A DNA stretch of 64,000 bases from contig CM037596.1 in assembly GCA_021018995.1 (NCBI GenBank), positions 9,313,501 through 9,377,500 on the forward strand. The letters run 5' to 3'. The notes under the pieces are model-generated. The model did no database searches. It worked only from the letters and a program-made list of their open reading frames with translations, and had not been told where the DNA came from. The DNA is from Chloranthus sessilifolius. Lineage: Eukaryota; Streptophyta; Magnoliopsida; Chloranthales; Chloranthaceae. This document shows positions 30,614-42,910 of the stretch, piece after piece. The position numbers and the translations under genes are program-made. The stretch's first letter is position 1, and every line of letters begins with the position of its first letter.

Positions 30614-30800
30614 ACTTTGGTTTGTTACCAATAGGTCATGGGATTGAGTGTTGGCGTCTCCCTTCTGTGATAACAGGATGCCTTGTAAGGTGTGTAAATC
30701 GTGAAATACTCTTTACATGGTGGGGGCGAGGGTATCCCTTAAGAATTAGTCGAAGCGTAAGCTTGAGATTACCCTAAGTTATAAAAAAAGATAAAAAAAC
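30614..30800 (+). mobile_element. SINE, right piece (B box and tail)
   Basis: GGATTGAGTGT at 30641-30651 resembles a B box. Downstream, GAATTAGTCGAAGCGTAAGC (30742-30761) matches the tail word of many plant tRNA-derived SINEs, and an A-rich end follows. Joins the piece at 12598-12628. Confidence 0.55.
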
Positions 30801-32052
30801 AAAAAAAATAACGTCACTTGGCCATATTAATGTGTATTGTGCATCCTAACAAGCGTTTTGACTATGATGCCAATTGAAGAGAAGTTTGGTTGATCTAGAC
30901 AATATTAATAAATGATATCAAAGTCGTCCTAAATGATATCAGAGTCGAGAACAACACAATCGAGTGGGAGAGAAGAGTTGAGGCTCTAGAGAGTAGAGAG
31001 GGATAAAGGTCTCAGGGATGTGACCATGTTCCCTCTATGGGATGTTCTAATCTCACCCTAATGGGATGCTTAATTTAGTGTCACATATGTTTCAAACTCA
31101 TCCTGAACCTGGGATATAAGTGAGCTCATTCTCCTTCCAAGTATGAGGTGTTTTAAAATTGGGGAGCCTAGTGTGATAGAACGAAACAATATCAACCGGG
31201 TTGGGTCGGGTCGTCATATGCTATTTTAGGAAGCTTAAGATGGCTACTATATAGTCTTAATGAAAAATTTCTCAAATCCCTTATGGTAATTTTGAAAATG
31301 CTGGTGTTACTATCGCACCGCCTTATTTTAAAGTCACTTAAGCCAAGCAAAAACTATAATTTTTTATAACGAGCAAAGCAAAAACTATTGATTACTTTAA
31401 ATAACTGGATTTGAAATCATGAGCCTAGCATTAGATGGTTGGATTTTGATTGCCCATGGCACACATATCCAAAAGTGAACGTGAATCACATTTGATGGCA
31501 TAATTCCCAAAACTAATACTTACTGTCAGAATTGTTATGCTGACGGTGGGCACTTACCACGAGACATGTAGTCACTTCTTCTTCTACTTCTTCCTCTTTA
31601 GTTCTAGCATCTCACAATGATGATGACAACATCTTCAAAGGACTTCTAGTTTTGAGAGAATTTAAAGTTGGTTTTAAATGGGTTTCATGAATTTTATTTA
31701 TTGGATTTCAGATGATTTTTAAGAGGGTTTCATGAGTTTCATTTTAAAAGAAGAAAAGAAAAAGTAGGTTCTACAATTCCCAAGAAGAGAAGAAAAGTAG
31801 TGGGTTGTAAGACTCACCAAAATGAAGGAAAAGAAGTGAGTAGTGCATTGTCCCTCAATTGATTATAGTATAATTCTTAATTTCTTTCATAAAAAAGGGC
31901 TCTTCTTTCAGCTTCTCATATTTAGATTAGGTTCTTTTTAAAATTTCATAGATGCAAATAAAGGTTTATGATTTTTTTTATAAAAGAATAATTAGTTGTT
32001 AAATGTTTGAGCATGTTAAACTACATTAGAAAGTATTAGAAAAAAACAAATA
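30801..32052. other. noncoding, degenerate repeats
   Basis: 30860-31210 resembles decayed LTR-like sequence (ATGATATCAAAGTCG and ATGATATCAGAGTCG, GGTTGGGTCGGGTCG) but no ends can be fixed. The remainder is AT-rich without recognised features. Confidence 0.4.
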
Positions 32053-32060
32053 CCTAAGAG

Positions 32061-32419
32061 TCTGTTTGGCAATTTTTCAAAAAATATAGGAAAAGATTTT
32101 ATAAATCCAATGGATTCCAACTCTTTGGGAATTCATAAGAATTCATTATTTTCCGGTATTTGGATTGTGTAATTGGCACATAGAAAATAGAAAATGATCA
32201 TTATCGATAATATATCTCACACACCCAATAAATTTAATTTTCTATTATGAAGGAAATTTCGTGAGAGAAAAAAAAATTAGGAAAGAGAAAAGTAAGTTTA
32301 AGAGAGAAAAAAAATTAAGAGAAAGAAATTAAAATAAATATGCAGAGAGAGAAAATTTAGGAGAGAGAGACTCGGAGAAAGAGATATCTAAGAAGAAGAA
32401 TGATAATAGAGAGCTAAGA

Positions 32420-32451
<32 letters not shown>

Positions 32452-32631
32452 TATTTAATTTTTATTTATTTATTATTATTTTTAAGTTTTTTTTTTTTTT
32501 TTTTTTAATTTTTTAATTTTTTTAATTTTTTATATTTAATTTTATATTTATTATTTTTTTACTTTTATTATAAAATAAAAAAATAAAAATTAAATAAAAA
32601 GTAAAAAAATAAAAAAAATAAAATCACTCAC

Positions 32632-32667
<36 letters not shown>

Positions 32668-33120
32668 CTAATAAAATAAATAAAATTAAAAAAATTAAAA
32701 ATTAAAATTAAAATAAATAATAAAAATAAAAAAATTCTTTTATTTATATGATTTAATTTTATTATTTAATTTATTATTATTATTATTTTTTTATTTTATT
32801 TTATTATTTGACTATTTTATATTTTGTGATTTTAATTTTATATTTTTATATTTTTATATTTTTATATTTTTTATTAATTTTTTTATTTTATTATTTTATT
32901 TTTAAAAAATTTAAACTTTTGTATTTTTATTTTAATTTATTTTATTAAAAAATTTAATTTTTATTTTTATTTAATTTTATTTTTTTAATTTTTAATTTTT
33001 AATTTTTTAATTTTTTAATTTTAATTAAAAAAATTTTAATTTTATTTTAATTTATTCTTTAATTTTAAATTTTTTAATTTTTATTCTACTTTATTTTTTA
33101 TTTTTTATTTTTTTATTAAA

Positions 33121-33160
<40 letters not shown>

Positions 33161-33876
33161 CTTTTTTAATTTTTTATTTCTTTTTAAAATTTTTTTTTTT
33201 TTAATTTTTTAAAATTTTAATTTTTTAATTTTAAAATTTTAATTTTATTTATTTTTTACTTTTATATTTTTAATATTTTTCAAATTTTAAATTTAAATTT
33301 AAATTTTTTTAATTTTTGTATTTTAATTTTTTATTTTTAATTATTTTATTAAAAAAATATTTTTTATTTTTGTATTTTTGTATTGTTTTATTATTTTTAA
33401 TTTTTAAAATTTTTAATTTTTATTTTATTTTAATTTTTTAATATTTATTTATTTATAATTTATATATTTAAATTATTTTTATTTTATTTTTTTAATTATT
33501 ATTATTATTTTTTTTTTTTTTTTTTTAAAGTCTTATTTTATTTTTTATTTTTTTATTTTATCTCTATTTTTTTTACTTTTAAAAAAAAATTTTATTTTAA
33601 TTTTTGTAAATTTTTCAATAGTTGATTTTGTTTCAATTTATTCATTAAAAAAGAGAGTGAGAGATAGAGGAGTGAGAAAGAGAGAAATCGAGAATGATAA
33701 AACTTTTTCGATGAAATCCTCATATTTTAGAGGGATTTGTCGGTTTCCAATGGAAAAGAAAATTTTGAATTTTCCTATGATTTTCAGTGACACAATTTTG
33801 TTGCTAAACATAGGAAAGTATCACATTTCCTTTCATTTTTCATGATTTCTTTTCTTTTCCCCCTATCCAAACAGGC
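32061..33876. mobile_element. hAT-like non-autonomous element with extreme AT-rich body
   Basis: 1816 bp with perfect 8-bp direct repeats CCTAAGAG at 32053-32060 and 33877-33884. Short terminal inverted repeats: TCTGTTTGGCAA against GCCTGTTTGGATAG. The body has (GA)n near 32418-32450, (CT)n near 32632-32662 and about 900 bases of nearly pure A/T (32455-33600) including (TA)n at about 33120-33156. No transposase. Confidence 0.7.
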
Positions 33877-33884
33877 CCTAAGAG

Positions 33885-34319
33885 TCGTAGTTCGATATGC
33901 TCCCCAGCCTCCTCCTATTGTAGGGGTGGTGGTTGTGGTTTGAATCTAGTTCTCCACACTGGTTCTCTACGCTAGTCATATCAAAAACAGATTTGTCATA
34001 TTTTAATTATAAATGTTTTGTATTTGTTGACCGAATGACTTAATTTTTGGAGACCTTTTTTTATCGATTTTCAAACTACACTTTCCATCACACATTCTTG
34101 GAAGGACGTTTTGGGGCCATTAATAAGTGTGTCAATCCTTTTTTTTGTAGAACATTCTAAAGTAGTTTAATATATGTTACCTCTTTTTTCAAATAGTCTA
34201 TTTTTTTTAATTTTATCTATTTTCAATAACAATTATAAAAGAAATTGAAATGTTCCAACCTGTAAGGGAAATAAGTTTAGAATTATCCCTGTATTGCAAA
34301 ATTAAAAGCTTTGGTTTAA
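33885..34319. other. noncoding AT-rich spacer
   Basis: No coding or repeat structure recognised. Confidence 0.4.
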
Positions 34320-34712
34320 GGGTCAAAATATCGGAAAATCGATACGTATCGTTCTAACCTTCAGGGCGATACGTATTGTGTATCGTCCGATACATTCAAT
34401 GTATCGCATTGAATGTATCGGTTCAATGCATTTTTTTTTAGTATAGTCTAGAGAACGGACGACATTTTAGGATAGCAGCCGCTAACATATCGTTATCTTA
34501 AAAAAAAATTTACTTATTTATTTATTTATTTATTTTTTTAAGTTAGCGGCCGCTAACATATCACTATCTTAAAAAAAAAAAATTTATTTTTTATTTTATT
34601 TTTTATTATTTTTATTTTTTTAAATTAACGGCAACTAACATACCGCTATCTTAAAAAAAAAAAAAAAAAAAATTTTAAAATAGCGGCCGCTAACTTAAAA
34701 TAGCGGACGTTT

Positions 34713-34800
<88 letters not shown>

Positions 34801-34978
34801 AAATCAAATTATCGCCCGATAATTTTAAAGTATCGTCCGTATCATCCGATATAGACGATATATTGCTCGTATCGGACGATAATAATCCTATTTTTTAGGA
34901 AGTACGATACATAGGCAATGTATCGTACTGTCCAAGTCTAAAAGCGATATGTATCGGTATCGGATGATTTTTTGACCC
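34320..34978. mobile_element. GGGTCAAAA-ended inverted-repeat element with internal tandem repeats
   Basis: 659 bp. Ends GGGTCAAAATATCGG and, read inward from the right, GGGTCAAAAAATCATCCG. The outer parts are full of GATACGTATCG-like words. The core repeats AGCGGCCGCTAACATA...CTATCTTAAAAAA three times, including the palindrome TTAGCGGCCGCTAA, and contains (TA)n at about 34716-34793. I see no clear target duplication. Confidence 0.55.
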
Positions 34979-36650
34979 ATGCGTTGGCCGTCTAGGGTAC
35001 TTTGGTCATTTAATAATATACAATGCATGATTTCCCTAATTCTATTCCAGCAACCCTCATCTGCCTACTTCACTTCTAATCAACGGTCACGATTTCCCAA
35101 TCATCCTAATTCCATGCGTGAGCATGCTGGTGGGACCCACATAACAGTTATAGAAAGTGAAGGTACGCTCGCATGGTCACGGCGGAAAAGAAGAGCATGC
35201 ATGTATGCATGCATGATGGTCTGACTCATCATACATATATACGATCATACATCATGTTCCTCAGGCATGCATGAACATGATGGGAACCATGGATAAGGAT
35301 CCGCAACTTGATACGAACGGCTGAAAATGGGCCGCACAATTTTGCCGCCAAATGTGATGACGTGTCACACGGCAGAAGTCTTCCCGCCAATAATGCCGCA
35401 TATTACGGTGACGAGGAACCCGTACAGGCACACGTTGATGCTTAAGAGACAAGTGGCCGAAAAATGTTGGTTTGTTGATGACGAGGGGACGTGTCACTTT
35501 GAAAAGTCAATTAGTCGTTCCTTGTAAAGCGTATGTGCCCTCGTATCCATATCAGTAATCCTAACCACACGTTTGGAAGTTCACGCAATCCAAGGTTTAT
35601 CGTAATCCGTACTCATCTTAGGTTTCTATTAACTGGCATGATAGTGGCTAAATATATAGATAAAATAAGCTGTATGCACTTGATAAGTGATCTTTGGATA
35701 TAATAGCGTCCTTTAGGACATTTTAAGGATCGACCCCCATAGTTTCACCTTCTCCAATAGTTGGAAATCTAATTTCAAATTTTAACAGTTCGAAGCCAAG
35801 TCTAAGTTAAAAAGCCGTATATACCCTTAAAGCCTATAAAATATGATAAATTTAAGCTTTCTGTCTTGAGCTATTCTAAGCACCTTAATATCATTTATTA
35901 CCAATTTTTGACATAATTAATCTTAAGATTATAAGCATACCATCAAATAATTTATTTTGCTAAAAAATATGGAACTATTATAGAATAGTGTTAGTGCTTC
36001 TTCACAAAAGCGTTGACGCTCCTTAATAAAAGCGATATAACTCCCGATCATTTTTGTCATCGGTTTTTTAGTAAAATGGATGTTTGATGATACGCCTATA
36101 ATCTTAAAATCAATCACGTGAAAGACTATAACGAAAACAATCTCCATCATTAGATTCAAAGCAACTAATGATGTTAAGACCTTTAGAATCCCCCAAGGTT
36201 TATCACCTTCTACATATTATGGAGGCATTTACAATTTTTAAACTTGGTTTGGCTTTAAGCTGATTGATTATGAAAAATATGAAATTAGAGGTCTAGTGTT
36301 GGAAAATGTGAAACTATAGTAGTTGATTCCGAAAATTTCCCAAGATTATTATAGGACACATCAGCTGGTTCCCTGTCCGTATCAGTTTTTATAGTTACTA
36401 TTTGAAAAAAATAATTAAAAAAATATACTAAACTAATAAATTTCACTCAAAGGGAATTTTTTTTTATCATATCCTACTCATACCGGATATATATCATCGT
36501 TATAACTTTGAATTTGGGTAATATTATACAGTATCCACTGAATCTTTTGAGTTTAGCTAACCCGATTCCCATTGACTTGCTATAAACCCATTGACTCCCA
36601 AGAAGGATCTTAGTTTTTAATTTCATATGTACATATATAAAAAAAGTGAT
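34979..36650. other. mostly unique-looking noncoding DNA
   Basis: 34980-35540 is less AT-rich, with two GACGTGTC words (about 35360 and 35490) and (GCAT)n-like runs; it could be promoter remnant but no gene follows. 35540-36650 is AT-rich without recognised features. Confidence 0.35.
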
Positions 36651-36659
36651 ATTATTTGA

Positions 36660-37570
36660 GCATGATGAGTTTCATCTGATTTTAAGGTCAAATTTTGGAA
36701 TATGCATCATGTGAAATAAAAAATTGATCAGTGGATGGAACACGTATAACCTTAGGATCCAACATATGAAATATGGGGATGATAAATAATCTCAATCGTC
36801 CAATTTAAAGCAGTCAATAAATTTCAACATGGGTAAACTCAAAGATTGGTTGGATGAATTTAAAGGTACTCAATATCATATTCGTTAAGGTTCGTATTTG
36901 TCGGGCCTAGGCAGGGTTAAGGTCAACTCAAGCCCAGCACGTTGGATATGAAGTTGGCCCAAGTCCATCTTGAGCCAGTGGTGAGCTTATGACACTATCG
37001 CCAACCCCAGCCCATTACAAACTTGTTAAGGTTAAGCCCGGCCCGTCTCGGTTCGTTTTTTTATAAATTACTTATTGAATTATAAAAATTATCTTTATAG
37101 CCATAAAAATAGAAGCATTGATATATTAAAATTCTCTAATAATAAGTTAATATATTTCCAGAAATGTCTAGAGTTTAAAAATAAAAGAACTTCAATTTTT
37201 AAAGGTTTTAATTTAAAATATTACAAGAGAAACTTAATATACATATCATATACAAGAGGCCAACGGGCCTAGGGGCCGGGTTAAGCCGTCGTATAAAAAA
37301 TCGGCCAATCCCAATATGTATCGGCAATACGTATCGATTTCTCATCAAACCGATACATATCAATAACTCAACTCGGTATCGGTATCGGTATCGATATCAG
37401 TTGATATGATATTGAGTTTTGGCCGATACTTTTAATTTATTTTAAAAAGAAAAAAAAAAATAATCAATACGTATTGGCCAAGTCATATCGGTCCTCCATG
37501 GATCAATAACCCTCCTTACAATGGGCCAGCAGGCTGGGCCAAGGTAGAGCTACCCACCCCTAATTTAGAG
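36660..37570. repeat. foldback fragment plus GGCC-rich element with nested family B copy
   Basis: 36660-36880 matches one arm of the foldback at 47122-47529 (ATCTCAATCGTCCAATTTAAAG, TTTAAAGGTACTC). 36880-37560 has GGGCCTAGG/GGGCCGGGTT words and ends CCACCCCTAATTTAG, typical of GGCC-rich plant MITE-like repeats. A family B copy (GATACGTATCG words) sits inside at about 37285-37510. Confidence 0.45.
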
Positions 37571-38122
37571 AGGGGGAAGGGGGGGACCATATGCCCGATA
37601 TTTAAAACTATGAACCTAATCGATATAATAATATAGCCAAGGATATTTTGTAGGATCCCCCAACCAACTATCATAAATTACTGATTTATTTTTTAAATCA
37701 CATCTTCTTCTTTTAACTGCCAAAAAGCCCTTTAACTATATAAATGGGCAATATATCCTTCACATTATTATTCCCATGATTTTAAATATTAGCAATGCTC
37801 GATACCTATTGGCCAATATATATTGGGTTAGGCTCCATCCTATATGTTATATATATCCTCAATTCGATATGGGTCAAATATCAGTTCATATCAGGTTACT
37901 AAATTTAATGCGAAAGATTAAACAACTAACTCCAATATTCAATATTTAACGAATAAAATATAAAGATGATGAGATTTATGGATCCAACTACACCTTAGAT
38001 TCGATAGATTATATTTTTTTTCTTTTAATCAATCACACATGTGAATGGAAACCATTGTTTCAATACAAACAATAACAATTCAAAAAGAATGTAATTAGTC
38101 ATCCAAGCATACATCATCCTAA
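37571..38122. repeat. noncoding with degenerate 'TATTGGCCAATA' repeat
   Basis: 37780-37910 has TATTGGCCAATATATATTGGG and GATATGGGTCAAATATCAG, also seen around 45580-45660 and 52480-52650. Otherwise unremarkable. Confidence 0.4.
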
Positions 38123-38342
38123 CACTATAAAAAATGAGACTATTAACGGTAGTTTTTTGTTATAAGAAGATGTCGCTTTTAACAAAAAAAAATATTAAAG
38201 GCTATTAAAATTATTAGTGGCAATTTTTTTGTTAATGATGACAGTTTTTGACTGGCGCTAATAGTTTTTGACTGGCGCTAATAGTCTTATTTTTTGTGAA
38301 TGGTGACAGTTTTTGACTGGCGCATAGTCTTATTTTTTGTAA
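38123..38342. mobile_element. CACTA-like MITE, smaller copy
   Basis: Begins CACTATAAAAAATGAGACTA; the right end ATAGTCTTATTTTTTGT is the inverted match with the last bases lost. Internal TTTTTGACTGGCGC repeats three times. Confidence 0.5.
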
Positions 38343-39477
38343 TGACATGAATCATGCACAAGATATAATATATAAAAAATAATCAACCACAATATAAACA
38401 TTAATTACATGACATCCTATATTAATCTACAAAATCGACTAAGTTTTGAGATAACTATTCTACGAACCCAGATCTACAAGATTAGTGGTTATAGATGAGC
38501 ATTTGAGATTCCACAACATTGTTCTAGAATATTGTAGTCATGAGATTCAACCATCACAATAGAAAAAAAGAAATTATCTATTTATCTAAGATTCACTTTC
38601 TCCTTGAACAAGAGAGTTAGTTTCTCATCTCCGGATCTATGCATCAGAGAACGTTCCAATTTCATCAACATTAAATGCTTCAATATTAATTATTAAATTA
38701 TTAAATCTCTAATAAGTAGAGTTTTTTCTCCCACAATATAAAGACTAAAACGTACCTTCACTTTTTGAATGAATAATAGATCAAAAGATATTTTACCCCA
38801 ATTACAAAGTACAATTTTTAAGCAAAACTACAAGAAACGAATTTCTAGGCATATCCACAAAAATCTTGGCACTATAAACATTAACACCAAAGTTTCGGGT
38901 ACATTCCCACGAGTTTGAGCTCATGATCACGAATTTGTGGCTTCAGGTGCTTCGGTTGAACGTCTCTGACATGGTATCAAAAATCAGCCGATACCAATAC
39001 GTATTGGATTTTCAGTAAACCGATATGTATCGGAATCTCAACTCGGTATCGGTATCGGCCGATATGTACACATCGGTTTGGGCCGAGATTTAAAGTATTT
39101 TTTTTTTTTTTTAAGTGACTGAGTTGTATGGGTATCAGCCAATATGTATCGGCCGAGTCGGATTAGTCCTCCATAGATCGATACCTGATATTGATACCGA
39201 GTTTGACACCTTGGTCTTTGATAGTTTCTATGAAAAAATAAAAAAATTCCTTGCTTGTGACATGTGAAAAGTCAAATGAAATGTTTTCTTCATTTTTTTC
39301 AACGATTTCAACTCAGAGTTATAGAAACTTGATCGGTGCCACAATTTTTTATTTATATAATAAATAAAAATTTTATTGGCAAGAAAAGACTGATCAAGGC
39401 ATATAGAATTTTTACTGGGCCTTAGGGAGAAATAAAATTTTAAAATGCATGAACAACAAAGACCGATTAGATACAAT

Positions 39478-39528
<51 letters not shown>
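38343..39528. repeat. noncoding with one family B element and (TA)n
   Basis: Family B copy at 38973-39210 (238 bp) begins GGTATCAAAAATCAGCCG and ends ACCGAGTTTGACACC, with CCGATACGTATCGG-like words inside. (TA)n at 39480-39528. The rest is AT-rich without features. Confidence 0.5.
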
Positions 39529-39534
<6 letters not shown>

Positions 39535-39835
39535 GGTAATGATCACCTGACTCAGTCATACATGACTTGAGTCGGTGACTGTGTCAGATCACGTCGCGGT
39601 CAATGTTTAATAACGACCTGACGGTCACCCGCTCGGGTCACGCATAATGCAAGCTTGTACACTCAAGTAGATATATATATGTATATGGTAATGATCACCT
39701 GACTCAGTCATACATGACTTGAGTCGGTGACTGTGTCAGATCACGTCGCGGTCAATGTTTAATAACGACCTGACGGTCACCCGCTCGGGTCACGCATAAT
39801 GCAAGCTTGTACACTCAAGTCAGGTTATCATTACT

Positions 39836-39840
<5 letters not shown>
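39529..39840. mobile_element. MITE-like unit duplicated in tandem within a (TA)n tract
   Basis: Two identical 140-bp copies at 39529-39668 and 39681-39820 (period 152). The whole begins GGTAATGATCACCTGACT and ends AGTCAGGTTATCATTAC, an inverted pair. (TA)n lies on both sides and between the copies, so insertion into TA is plausible. Confidence 0.65.
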
Positions 39841-39878
<38 letters not shown>

Positions 39879-40325
39879 CATGAGACACCGTTGACATGTA
39901 ATACCTTGCTCTGGCGACAATGTCAAACTCAAATCCAAGTCTTTGGAACACTGTTTTTATTAATTTTTGACTTCCTATATTGACTTGAATGGGCTAAAAA
40001 CGCAATGTCGCAACATTCGAACCCCGAGTAGTGCCAATCGTATATCGTCAACTTTATTTTTCTAATCTTTTTATTCAAAGGTTTGTATCGTTCAATCCAT
40101 TCAAGCTCTTGCTTTTCTTCCAAATAAAATAGGAGTGTTTACATTTTTATTGTTTTCCAATGTTTCGTTGGGTTTCTAGCCGATTATTCTTATAGCTTAT
40201 TTTATAAATATTTAAAAGTCAAAGAAGGGCTACAACCCACGATGCTCTATGTGGCTCTGCCTCTGTCTGCTGCCACGGGCAGAACCAGAGTTTTCTTTTG
40301 GTGTGGCCAAGTAGGGGTAAACAAA
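39841..40325. other. (TA)n and noncoding spacer
   Basis: (TA)n to about 39876, then AT-rich DNA without recognised features. Confidence 0.4.
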
Positions 40326-40716
40326 CACTATGAAAAAATAAGATTATTAGTAGCAACTAAAAATTGTGAAAAAGTTATTAACAAAAATTTGTCACTAATA
40401 CCAATGCTGCTAATAGTATTTAGTAGTTTTTTATTAATAGCGACAGTTTTTAACTTGCTAAATTTTTTTTTCAATAAGGAAGGATTAATAATTGCTTGAG
40501 GGCTTATACATTAAAAATTAGAGGTCTTGTAAAAAGAAGAAAGCCATATAAAAAGCTACCGCTATTAATAAAAATAAAATAAAAATTATTGTCAGGACTA
40601 AAAACTACCGCTATTAATAAAAAAATATGTTTCAATAGCGACAAGATTAATAGCGACAGTTTTTTTGTTAGTAGCAACAGATTTTGGTGCCTCTGATAAT
40701 CTTATTTTTGGTAGTG
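40326..40716. mobile_element. CACTA-like MITE
   Basis: 391 bp with ends CACTATGAAAAAATAAGATT and, from the right, CACTACCAAAAATAAGATTA. Internal AATAGCGACAG / CTACCGCTATTAATAAAA words repeat. No obvious 3-bp target duplication. Confidence 0.65.
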
Positions 40717-42865
40717 TGCCCTGGTGTGAAACAAACCAAGGCTCATTGTGGGCAATGAGCTGAGTTTTGTCCTCCATTGAGTTAGACACCTTAGGCTTAG
40801 GTCGGCTGTAATTTGAGTAAACTCAACCTTTCCCATAATCTGAGTTGCTCGGATTCCCGATTTTTCTAAGAAAAAATCAGAATCTGAGGAGGCCAAAGCC
40901 TATTCGTCGTTGCCTTAGATTATGAAATCATCTTAGGTCAAAGGCCCAAAAATTTACGTGCATTTGATTATTTGAGTGGCTTCGAACTGGTGAGGCCATT
41001 CATCGAAATTTGCACTCTAGATATGAGGTTTCTACGTAAATAACTTGGAAAAATAAAACTCATACAAAGCTCAGCAAATATTGTGCTGTGAGTGGGTTCC
41101 ACGCACCCAAACAACATCCGAATTCTCGAAAACTCATGAAGTAACTGATTTCTAAGGAGAGCCCACAAATTCTAAGCATTTTGCGAAAACTGAATAATGC
41201 CTTACATTAGGGGAATGTGGTTGATATATTAAGGCCTCGTTCGTTTGCTGGGGAAAGCTCAGATTCTGAGTTTTCTCTTCAGAAAGTGCAAAAAAAGTAG
41301 TCAGAATCTCTCTTTCCTTTGTTCGAGAGTTTGGCACCATTTCTGAGTTTTGAGCCCACTTTCTGCCAACAATGACGTTTACTTTTCTGAGCTTTTTGCT
41401 CAGGAAAGCTTAGGAACGGATGGGGGTTGTGTATAGCTCTCCCAAGGCTATACACTGGGTTGTAACCATTACAACGATTATAAAACAGAAATCATAGAAA
41501 AACTCTCATTGATCTTCTCTATATGGGTTGTCTATCTCTTCCCTGTATAAGATGGTGATCTATAGAAGCAATAAAACAAAGATCATAGAAAAACTTAAGA
41601 ACAACAAATCTGTTAGAGAAATCAAAGATAACCCACAAAGTCCACAGATGCTTTGGAATCGGTTTCTATCAAAAAACTGAAATCAACCAAAAAAGGGCTA
41701 AGAAACCAGAGGGGCTATAACGAAAGATAGATGGCGTAAGAATATGGAAGAAGATACGGCAAAGAAGGTTTTTACGGTTTTCAAATGAGGCTTTTATGGG
41801 AAAGGGTGTTTTGGTACCAATTTTTCTCCTTTTTTATCTAATTTCTAGAAGGTTTCAAAGAAATTTCAACATATTATAAGGTCTGTGGATTTGGAAATCT
41901 ACGTGGACTAGCCAACCATTTCACAGCTGTGAGATTTAAGCCAAGCTACGAAAGAAATAATATGGTGTTTTCCAAAGTAGTCAAAAGGGTGGGCTTTCTT
42001 TCTCTACCGTTGAATTATAGATGTGATTATTTGATCAAAAAGACTCAATGATTGATAAACCGTGGGATGGTGAATACCCGAAAATTTGCACTAATCCTTG
42101 GATCCAAGGATCAAAATTTTGGGTAAAATTTCAGTTTCCGGATTGGCCGAAACCGAAATTTCGGCCAAAAACTAAAAATTTGGCTGAAATTTTGGATCCT
42201 ACACAAAAATGACTGAAATTCCGGTCCATAGTTATCATTTTGATGGGGACTAAAACCGATCATTTCGGCCGGAATTTTGATCCTTGCTCTGATCTAAGGC
42301 TGTGTTTTGCATTGAGGCCATAGTCACCATGTCTGGGTTTGGCAATAATTTTGCGAGTTTGAAATTCAGAAAAATCTGATAAGTTCGGAGAAATATTTGG
42401 AGGAAAAATTAGAGAAAAAATATATATATCAATTAAGATTTAAAATTATAAAATAATTGAAAATAAATGAAAAAAATTAACAATCACATTTTTTTTGAAA
42501 AATTCGTGAATTATTCACAAATTTTTAAAACACACGAATTTAAAAAAAAATTGCAAATAATTCAAGTTCGTAGAACCTTAAATTCAGAAATTATTCCGCT
42601 CCCCATCAGCCCCCTCCGCACGAACTAAATGTGCTTTAGTTGGGAGCGTGAAATAAGAACAATTAAAGCGGACAGAAAGTATTGCCAAACAAGCCCTAAA
42701 TCATTTCTTCAATCGCTTCACCTATTTTTCAGTCATCAGCATCTGGGTCTGTGCCTCCAGCTAGACGAAGGATTAAAGTAATAGATTGAGCCGATTTTTA
42801 ATGTATTGGGCTAATGAACCTCGTCATTTGCCATTAACGATATCGGCCCGGATAATTTCATGAGT

Positions 42866-42910
<45 letters not shown>

